8,063 nucleotides of DNA from an uncultured Lachnospiraceae bacterium (GTDB lineage: Bacteria; Bacillota_A; Clostridia; Lachnospirales; Lachnospiraceae): contig CAMOGO010000042.1 in the NCBI GenBank assembly GCA_946614075.1, positions 1 through 8,063 on the forward strand. Reading direction: 5' to 3'. Below the pieces are notes generated by a model that worked only from the letters and a program-made list of their open reading frames with translations, was not told where the DNA came from and ran no database searches. A program made the translations under genes and the position numbers. Of this stretch, positions 1 through 4,536 are shown piece by piece (within the stretch, counting starts at the first letter, position 1; each line of letters opens with the position of its first letter).

Positions 1-573
1 GAGAAAAGCGATGCCTCGCGCGATGCTCTCAGCCGCTCCCTCTCCCTGCACCTGGGCCGGATAGAGATACAGCTGCACGAACGGATTCCGCCTGGTGGCG
101 ATGTGGATGATGTCCCGGACAGCGGCTCCCGTCGATGCGGTCACGATGCCAAGCGTACGGACATACTTAGGGATAGGCTTTTTGTAGTCGGGAGAAAACA
201 TACCCATTTCCTCCAGGCGCCTCTTCCTCTCCTCGTACTGCGCGTAGAGCGCACCGATCCCATCCAGGTCGATCGCCTCGGCATAAAGCTGGTATTTCCC
301 GGCTGCGGCATACACCTCGATGCTGCCCGTGACGAGAACCTTCTGCCCATCTCTCATGTCAAAGCGCAGACCTCGCCTCTTCCCGGCGAACATCACACAG
401 GCAAGGGTTCCCTTTTCATCCTTCAGTGTGAAATAAATATGCCCGGAGGTGTGGTATTTGCAATTACTCACCTCTCCGCGTACCGTCACACGCCGAAGCA
501 GGAAATCCTGCACGAACATATTATTGATATAAGCCGTCACCTGCGAGACGGAATACACACTGACCTTTGCCAT
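1..573 (-). CDS. xseA: Exodeoxyribonuclease VII large subunit, N-terminal part
   Basis: This is the catalytic large subunit of exonuclease VII, which with several XseB small subunits degrades single-stranded DNA into oligonucleotides. The 191 visible residues start MAKVSVYSVSQVTAYINN. An OB-fold nucleic-acid-binding domain covers roughly residues 5-105 and includes RGEVSN, the SGHIYFTLKD signature and a GKYQLYAEAI strand. The start of the catalytic domain follows, with KKPIPKYVRTLGIVTASTGAAVRDI, split here as KKPIPKYVRTLG and TASTGAAVRDI, then RRNPFVQLYLYPAQVQGEGA; these line up with E. coli XseA as I recall it. The frame is still open at base 1, so the C-terminal half lies outside the window. 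The ATG at 573-571 shares its A with the nusB stop codon (TGATG), and no strong Shine-Dalgarno precedes it, so translation is probably coupled to nusB. xseB would be expected just beyond the edge. The family assignment is firm. Confidence 0.97.
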   Translation of the reverse strand, partial: MAKVSVYSVSQVTAYINNMFVQDFLLRRVTVRGEVSNCKYHTSGHIYFTLKDEKGTLACVMFAGKRRGLRFDMRDGQKVLVTGSIEVYAAAGKYQLYAEAIDLDGIGALYAQYEERKRRLEEMGMFSPDYKKPIPKYVRTLGIVTASTGAAVRDIIHIATRRNPFVQLYLYPAQVQGEGAAESIARGIAFL

Positions 574-1022
574 CACTTCACCAGACGTGCCAGTACACCA
601 TTCACAAAGGACGGGGAATCCGGACCACCGTACTTTTTCGCGATCTCAACCGCCTCATTGATCGCAACCTTGACCGGAACCTTATCATCGTAAAGGATCT
701 CATACAGAGCAAGCCGCAGAAGAGTCAGGTCGACCTTGCTCATACGCTTGGTCTTCCAGCCCTCTGAGACCGCATTGATCTTCTCATCGAGTCCCTCCAC
801 GTGAAGGATAATGTCCTTTGTCCGCCTCTCCAGCTCCGCCTTTTCCTCGTCGGAAAGGCGCGGAAGCTTCTCCAGCTCACGGTCGTCAAGGTCCTCCTCG
901 TTCATCTCCGTAAGACCCTCGATATACCGCACAGCCTGCTCTTCCCTTGCATCCTCCGGCGAATAAAAGTCGCTGGAAAACAGCATACAAAAAGTATGTT
1001 CCCGAAATTCTCTTCTTGTCAT
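573..1022 (-). CDS. nusB: Transcription antitermination factor NusB
   Basis: NusB binds boxA RNA with NusE (ribosomal protein S10) and supports antitermination and rRNA transcription. The protein is 149 residues from the chosen ATG, a normal length for the family. It begins MTRREFREHTFCMLFSSDFY, the usual basic first helix. The conserved C-terminal half is clear: KVDLTLLRLALYEILY at about 96-111, VPVKVAINEAVEIAKKYGG at 115-133 and SPSFVNGVL at 136-144. The middle (about residues 25-70) is highly acidic, which is common in Clostridia versions by my recollection. The ATG at 1022 is chosen because AGGA at 1036-1033 sits 10 bases upstream and the N-terminus fits the family. A longer GTG-started reading from 1079 would begin inside an intergenic hairpin and add 19 unrelated residues. 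The stop overlaps the xseA start by one base. Confidence 0.96.
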   Translation of the reverse strand: MTRREFREHTFCMLFSSDFYSPEDAREEQAVRYIEGLTEMNEEDLDDRELEKLPRLSDEEKAELERRTKDIILHVEGLDEKINAVSEGWKTKRMSKVDLTLLRLALYEILYDDKVPVKVAINEAVEIAKKYGGPDSPSFVNGVLARLVK

Positions 1023-1050
1023 TTTTGTCAGTTCCTGATTCACATAATGG

Positions 1051-1085
1051 AAAGAGGTGCTTTCCTTTTCGAAAAACACCTCTTC
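1051..1085 (-). promoter_or_regulatory. Hairpin between the Asp23-family gene and nusB
   Basis: Read on the minus strand, bases 1085-1071 pair with 1065-1051 to form an unbroken 15-bp stem closed by a GAAAA loop (1070-1066). Three of the pairs are G-U wobbles, and all three are valid only in the minus-strand RNA, so the structure fits the operon transcript. It starts 5 bases after the upstream stop codon and ends 28 bases before the nusB ATG, leaving the nusB Shine-Dalgarno free. The sequence after it is CCATTATG with no run of T, so it is not a standard terminator. It could be a partial attenuator, an RNase processing site or a stabiliser that lets the two genes be expressed at different levels. 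The structure is seen in the sequence; the role is inferred. Confidence 0.6.
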
Positions 1086-1090
1086 AGTTT

Positions 1091-1477
1091 TTATTTCGAA
1101 TTGTCAACGTCCACAGAGGCTACCTGAATATTAACCTCTCCTACCTTAAGTCCTGTCATGTTCTCGATCGCCGTCTTGACTCTCTCCTGAACGGCCGTGC
1201 AAACCTTCGGAATGCTGTATCCGTACTCGATGTCGATCGAGATATTGGCATTGACCACTCCGTCTACGGTCTCCACACGGATTCCCTTCTGCAGGTTCTT
1301 CCGGCTGACCTTTCCGACAAGCTCGTTGGTGATATTTCCTGCCATCGAGGAGACACCTTTGGTTTCCGTCGCGGCAAATCCGGCGATAATGGCAATCACG
1401 TCGTCCGCAATCATAACGCGGCCGACGGAATCATCCGCTATCACTTCCTGCACAACTTTTTCTTCAGCTTCTGCCAT
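1091..1477 (-). CDS. Asp23/Gls24 family protein (YqhY-like)
   Basis: This is a small soluble protein of the Asp23/Gls24 (DUF322) family. B. subtilis YqhY, from the same family, lies in the accB-accC-yqhY-nusB neighbourhood and is linked to control of acetyl-CoA carboxylase and lipid synthesis. The 128-residue protein starts MAEAEEKVVQEVIADDSVGR. It carries the family pattern VIAIIAGFAATETKGVSSMA, then GIRVETVDGVVNANISIDIE, YGYSIPKVCTAVQERVKTAI and a C-terminal GLKVGEVNIQVASV strand. No membrane segment or signal peptide is visible. The ATG at 1477 is preceded by GGGAGG (1490-1485) with a 7-base gap. An in-frame ATG at 1519 has no ribosome binding site and would put the Shine-Dalgarno inside the gene. 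It is first in the operon with nusB and xseA, behind its own promoter. accB and accC are not adjacent here. The family is secure; the exact role is not. Confidence 0.93.
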   Translation of the reverse strand: MAEAEEKVVQEVIADDSVGRVMIADDVIAIIAGFAATETKGVSSMAGNITNELVGKVSRKNLQKGIRVETVDGVVNANISIDIEYGYSIPKVCTAVQERVKTAIENMTGLKVGEVNIQVASVDVDNSK

Positions 1478-1484
1478 GTTCCTT

Positions 1485-1490
1485 CCTCCC
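1485..1490 (-). promoter_or_regulatory. Ribosome binding site deciding the Asp23-family start
   Basis: GGGAGG reads on the minus strand 7 bases before the ATG at 1477. It is a near-perfect Shine-Dalgarno and selects the MAEAEEKV start over the in-frame ATG at 1519, which lies upstream of this site. Confidence 0.85.
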
Positions 1491-1549
1491 GGCTCTATAC
1501 AATACTTGACAGTGCACATCTTTTAAGAGAATCGCACCACTAGGTCATC

Positions 1550-1578
1550 ATTATAGCAGAGAGAGTCCATTTTGAAAA
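1550..1578 (-). promoter_or_regulatory. Vegetative promoter of the asp23-nusB-xseA operon
   Basis: A perfect TATAAT lies at 1555-1550 and is preceded by TGC, giving an extended -10 (TGnTATAAT). A -35 of TTTTCA (4 of 6 to consensus) at 1578-1573 is separated from it by 17 bases. Transcription would begin near 1543 and give an untranslated leader of about 66 bases before the ATG at 1477. The promoter begins only 16 bases after the GH65 stop codon, so the operon has its own start even though no terminator separates it from the gene upstream. This is a typical sigma-A promoter by pattern; it has not been mapped experimentally. Confidence 0.8.
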
Positions 1579-1594
1579 GATGGCAAATGTCAGA

Positions 1595-3910
1595 TTATCG
1601 ATCCACGCTCAGAGTATCGGTGAAGGTATAGGTCTTTCCCCAGACCTCAACGGTGATCGGGGATGCCTTGGTCTCATTCACCAGCTCTACATGGTCACCC
1701 GCTGCCGTGACGGCGATCTGCTGTCCCTTCCACTGAAGCTTGTAGGTCAGCTTGTTCCACTGCGCAGGCATATTCGGGCTGATCCGAAGCTTTCCGCCGA
1801 GCATTCTCAGGCCGCCGAAGCCCTGTACGACGCACTGCCACAGGCCGCCGCAGGCCGCCGCATGGATACCGGCGTCGGAGGAATGCGGGTTGGCATTGTC
1901 CAGGTCGATGAGACATGCCTTGCGGAACATCTCATACGCCATCTCCACGTTCTCAACGTCAGCCGACACCATGGAATGCGTGCAAAGGCTCAGAGAGGAA
2001 TCGTGCAGGCAGCGAGGCTCGTAATAAGCAAAGCTTGACAGTTTCACATCGCGGGAGAACAGATCCCCGAGCAGGTAGAACAGAACCATAATGTCGGCCT
2101 GCTTGGAAACCTGGATCTTCGTAATCTGCTCCTGATTGTAATCCTTGTAGATGCCGCCGACATGAGCCTGCTTTTTGTACTTGCTCAGGTCGATATCCTT
2201 CAGGGTGAGATAGGTGGAATCCTGCGGCAGGACGCCATTCTCATTCGGCTGGGTCAGGAAAATCTTACCCGACTGCTCCTCCCAGCAAGGAAGAAGAGCC
2301 TCCAGGCCGAGCTTCGCATCGAGCGCCGCGTAAAGCTCCGGCTTTTCTGCCTTCAGAAGCTTCGTGTATTCGATCGCCTTGTCGATGGTCCACTTTGCCA
2401 GGTAGTTGGTGAAGGCATTGTCATCGACATGCTCCTTGTACTCGTCCGGTCCGACAACGTCATTGATGTGAAGCTTTCCGTCCTCACCGCTCTCCAGACG
2501 GCTGCCCCAGAACTTCGCACAGTCGAGGATCAGCTCATAGCCATACTTGTCCATGAAGTCCTGATCGCCAGTGCACTCATAGTAGGACCAGGCGCCAAAG
2601 GCGACATCCGAGGTGATGTGGATCTCGATGAAGCCGGCCCAGACCTTGATCAGCTTTCCGGTCACGATATCGGTGCCCATGTACTCCGGGGTAACCTCGC
2701 CGTCATCCAGCCAGGCCGATTCCCAAGGGAACTGCGCGCCTTGATAGCCATTTCCGGCAGCCTTGGCATGAGCGCCGGGCAGGGACAGGTACCGGTACTC
2801 CTCCAGCTTTCTGGCGGTCTCCGGCATATTGAAAATAAAGTACGGCAGCAGGAAGATCTCGGTATCCCAGAAGACATGACCCTTGTAGCCCTCTCCGACA
2901 AGTCCCTTGGCACCGATATTCATCCGGTTGTCGTGAGCCGGGGTCATGAGTGCCATATGATACTGGGCAAATCTCAGAGAAAGCAGGTCAAAATCCGGTC
3001 CGTCGATCTGGATCGGTGCACGGTTCCAGATCTTGTCCATCCAGGCCTCGGCAGACTCTGCCGCCAGGGTCTCAAAGCCGTCTGCCTCATCGACCTTCAG
3101 CTGCTTAAGAGCATAGTCCTGAAGCTCAGGCAGCGTCATGGATGCCGCTTCCAGATCACGCGTCGTATAGACGTTCGCGAACTTCTCCATGGTGATCGTC
3201 TCGCCGGCCTTTGCCTCCAGGGTAAAGCGTGAGAACATGTGGCGACGGCTGATGTTGATATCGCCCGCCGGCTCCGTCTTTTCCCAGTTGCGGTAGAAAT
3301 CGTGGGTCGCATCCAGGACGAAGGTGATATTGGACCGGATCGTGCGGGGCACGAACTCCAGATATTTTTTGTCGTAGAAACGGGTCTTGCCCTCGGTAAA
3401 GTGCTGAGATCCGTCACAGGTCACGCGGCCATCGATGCCGGAGGTGAAGACGATCTTCGCGTCCTTCTCCGGAACGATGCTGATCCGGAAAGCGATGGTA
3501 TGAAGACGCTTCATGGAAACGATCCGCTTGAAATCCAGATTGAAGACCTCACCCTTCGGGGACTTCCAGGTGATGTGGCGGGGCAGCAGGCCATTCTTTA
3601 AGCAGATGGTCCTGTCATAGGACAGAATCTCACCGTGCGTCAGGTCAAACCGCTCTCCGTTCAGCATGATCTCGATGTTGGTCACATCGGCCGCATTCGG
3701 AAGCTCGGTCACTTCCTCCTCGGAAAAACGGTCAAAGGTTCCTGCAACCAGAAGGTCTCTGGTCTCACCCAGGTACTTCTCCTCGGTCGCCGCACGCAGG
3801 CCGAGATAGCCATTGCCCTGGGCGAAGTTTGTTTCGACCTTGCCGAGAAAGGCCAGGTCAAACTCATCCTCACCGATGAGCCATTCGGAAGCACGATAAA
3901 ATGTCAGCAT
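1595..3910 (-). CDS. Glycoside hydrolase family 65 disaccharide phosphorylase
   Basis: GH65 enzymes split alpha-glucosyl disaccharides (maltose, kojibiose, nigerose, trehalose and others) with inorganic phosphate, inverting the anomer to give beta-glucose 1-phosphate. The 771 residues match the usual full length, and no signal peptide is visible, so it is probably cytosolic. The expected order is an N-terminal beta-sandwich (about 1-270, including ETNFAQGNGYLGLRA), a linker, an (alpha/alpha)6 barrel (about 330-690) and a C-terminal beta sheet. Key residues are visible: FWDTEIF with Trp348 and Asp349, the catalytic acid Glu490 in VVGPDEYKEHVDDNAFTN, KQAD with Lys603-Gln604, and the phosphate-site region HSSDAGIHAA starting at His676. 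The acceptor-site stretch has PWES around 395-398, followed by DGEVTP and, further on, EIHITSD. From memory this resembles kojibiose- or nigerose-type enzymes more than maltose phosphorylases, so the substrate is left open. AAGGAG precedes the ATG with a 7-base gap. No beta-phosphoglucomutase gene is in the window. Confidence 0.93.
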   Translation of the reverse strand: MLTFYRASEWLIGEDEFDLAFLGKVETNFAQGNGYLGLRAATEEKYLGETRDLLVAGTFDRFSEEEVTELPNAADVTNIEIMLNGERFDLTHGEILSYDRTICLKNGLLPRHITWKSPKGEVFNLDFKRIVSMKRLHTIAFRISIVPEKDAKIVFTSGIDGRVTCDGSQHFTEGKTRFYDKKYLEFVPRTIRSNITFVLDATHDFYRNWEKTEPAGDINISRRHMFSRFTLEAKAGETITMEKFANVYTTRDLEAASMTLPELQDYALKQLKVDEADGFETLAAESAEAWMDKIWNRAPIQIDGPDFDLLSLRFAQYHMALMTPAHDNRMNIGAKGLVGEGYKGHVFWDTEIFLLPYFIFNMPETARKLEEYRYLSLPGAHAKAAGNGYQGAQFPWESAWLDDGEVTPEYMGTDIVTGKLIKVWAGFIEIHITSDVAFGAWSYYECTGDQDFMDKYGYELILDCAKFWGSRLESGEDGKLHINDVVGPDEYKEHVDDNAFTNYLAKWTIDKAIEYTKLLKAEKPELYAALDAKLGLEALLPCWEEQSGKIFLTQPNENGVLPQDSTYLTLKDIDLSKYKKQAHVGGIYKDYNQEQITKIQVSKQADIMVLFYLLGDLFSRDVKLSSFAYYEPRCLHDSSLSLCTHSMVSADVENVEMAYEMFRKACLIDLDNANPHSSDAGIHAAACGGLWQCVVQGFGGLRMLGGKLRISPNMPAQWNKLTYKLQWKGQQIAVTAAGDHVELVNETKASPITVEVWGKTYTFTDTLSVDR

Positions 3911-3916
3911 AGCCGG

Positions 3917-3922
3917 TCTCCT
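3917..3922 (-). promoter_or_regulatory. Ribosome binding site of the GH65 gene
   Basis: AGGAGA reads on the minus strand, its AGGAG core 7 bases before the GH65 ATG. It directly follows a TAA (3925-3923) that ends a gene-like open frame, the arrangement usually seen at the junction of two tightly packed operon genes. Confidence 0.75.
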
Positions 3923-4027
3923 TTACAGAATGTTCAGCAGGTCGGCGAAGTTTACAAGGTTGTAATCCTCCTCGCCGCAGACTTCATTGTCTTGTCCTCC
4001 TCGTTTGCCTTTTTGTGTGAGATATTC
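3923..4027 (-). pseudogene. Possible C-terminal remnant of an upstream partner gene
   Basis: This frame is open for 34 codons after a TGA and ends GEEDYNLVNFADLLNIL-TAA immediately before the GH65 ribosome binding site. The last 20 or so codons read like real coding sequence of this genome: mostly GAG, TAC, AAC, TTC, GCC, GAC and CTG. The hydrophobic pattern resembles the tail of many HAD-family proteins (..DY.V..F.ELL.IL), the family that includes beta-phosphoglucomutase, the usual GH65 partner. There is no start codon and no room for a gene, because rlmH ends at 4057. The best reading is a deletion scar. An open frame of this length is common by chance, and the similarity is only a pattern recalled by eye, so confidence is low. 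Confidence 0.22.
3952..3987 (-). CDS. Possible 11-codon leader peptide or orphaned gene start
   Basis: An ATG at 3987 is preceded by a perfect GGAGG (4000-3996) with an ideal 8-base gap. It opens MKSAARRITTL followed by TAA. The signal is stronger than that of several full genes in the window, so ribosomes should start here. It could be a leader peptide affecting GH65 expression. It could also be the original start of a gene whose body has been deleted, since a gene-like C-terminal frame overlaps it in another phase. The peptide has no recognisable motif, no run of one regulatory codon and no obvious attenuator after it. Confidence 0.25.
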   Translation of the reverse strand: MKSAARRITTL

Positions 4028-4056
4028 TCATGCCGAAGCATTAAGATCGCAACTCG

Positions 4057-4536
4057 TCATTTGTGATAAGGCTCATGGTTCAGGATCCGGAAGGCCCGGT
4101 ATATCTGTTCCAGCAGTATCACCCGCATCAGCTGATGAGGGAAGGTCATCCGGGAAAAGCTGAGGGCATAGTCGCACCGCTTCATGACATCCTCCGAAAG
4201 CCCCAGAGATCCCCCGATCACGAAGGCCAGGTGGCTCTTTCCAGACACCGTCAGATTCCCGATCCGCTCGGACAGCCCCACACTGTCAAGCATCGTCCCT
4301 TCTATCGCAAGCGCCGTCACATACATATCGTCACGGATCTTGGCCAGAAGCCGCTCTCCCTCACGCTGCCGGATCATTTCTTCTTCCTTGGCGGAGGCCT
4401 CCTCCGGTGTTTTCTCGTCTGCGACCTCCACGATCTCGACCTTCGCATACCGCCCCAGACGCTTCACATATTCCTCCACCGCATCGCGATAGTACTTTTC
4501 CTTGATTTTGCCGACGCAAAGAACCGTTATTTTCAT
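4057..4536 (-). CDS. rlmH: 23S rRNA (pseudouridine-1915-N3)-methyltransferase RlmH
   Basis: RlmH is a SPOUT-family methyltransferase that uses S-adenosylmethionine to methylate N3 of pseudouridine 1915 in helix 69 of 23S rRNA, acting on assembled 70S ribosomes. The protein is 159 residues, the standard length. It begins MKITVLCVGKIKEKYYRDAV, typical of the family. The knotted SAM-binding region is visible as LAFVIGGSLGLSEDV, followed by ALSFSRMTFPHQLMRVILLE and QIYRAFRILNHEPYHK; the final PYHK corresponds to the conserved PYHR/K tail. The ATG overlaps the stop of the upstream large gene by four bases (ATGA), and the Shine-Dalgarno is weak (a purine-rich GAGAAAAG), so its translation is probably coupled to that gene. 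This is a core gene with no sign of damage. Confidence 0.97.
   Translation of the reverse strand: MKITVLCVGKIKEKYYRDAVEEYVKRLGRYAKVEIVEVADEKTPEEASAKEEEMIRQREGERLLAKIRDDMYVTALAIEGTMLDSVGLSERIGNLTVSGKSHLAFVIGGSLGLSEDVMKRCDYALSFSRMTFPHQLMRVILLEQIYRAFRILNHEPYHK

Larger units (their letters stand above)
3911..4056 (-). other. Gap between rlmH and the GH65 gene
   Basis: This 146-base gap holds several signals on the minus strand. A short hairpin with a C(UUCG)G tetraloop occupies 4041-4030 (ATGC/GCAT stem). The dyad TGAGA-N3-TCTCA at 4030-4018 follows directly. After them come a strong Shine-Dalgarno with a mini-ORF and the remnant-like reading frame described separately. Neither dyad is followed by a run of T, so no intrinsic terminator is seen, and read-through from rlmH into the GH65 gene is possible. 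A weak promoter candidate is TTATCA (4069-4064), an 18-base spacer and CTTAAT (4045-4040). No clear catabolite-repression (cre) site was recognised. Confidence 0.5.

Noticed and set aside
103..693. A 196-codon open frame on the plus strand
   Set aside because: It runs opposite to xseA and the end of nusB, both of which match known families strongly.
1023..1079. A longer nusB starting at GTG 1079
   Set aside because: The GTG is inside the hairpin stem, has no spaced Shine-Dalgarno, and the added 19 residues do not belong to the family. The ATG at 1022 has AGGA 10 bases upstream.
1478..1519. A longer Asp23-family protein starting at ATG 1519
   Set aside because: It lacks a ribosome binding site, and the strong GGGAGG at 1490-1485 points to the ATG at 1477.
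1571..1594. A weak CCAT...ATGG dyad after the GH65 stop as a terminator
   Set aside because: The stem is short and bulged, it has no T-run after it, and it overlaps the -35 region of the next promoter.
1841..1860. Two perfect tandem copies of CAGGCCGCCG
   Set aside because: They fall in the conserved AACGGLWQ stretch of the GH65 protein and are explained by repeated Ala, Gly and Leu codons.
2162..3232. A 356-codon open frame on the plus strand
   Set aside because: It lies wholly antisense to the GH65 gene, whose motifs are unmistakable. Its translation has no recognisable domain, and long antisense frames are expected from the codon bias of a GC-rich gene.
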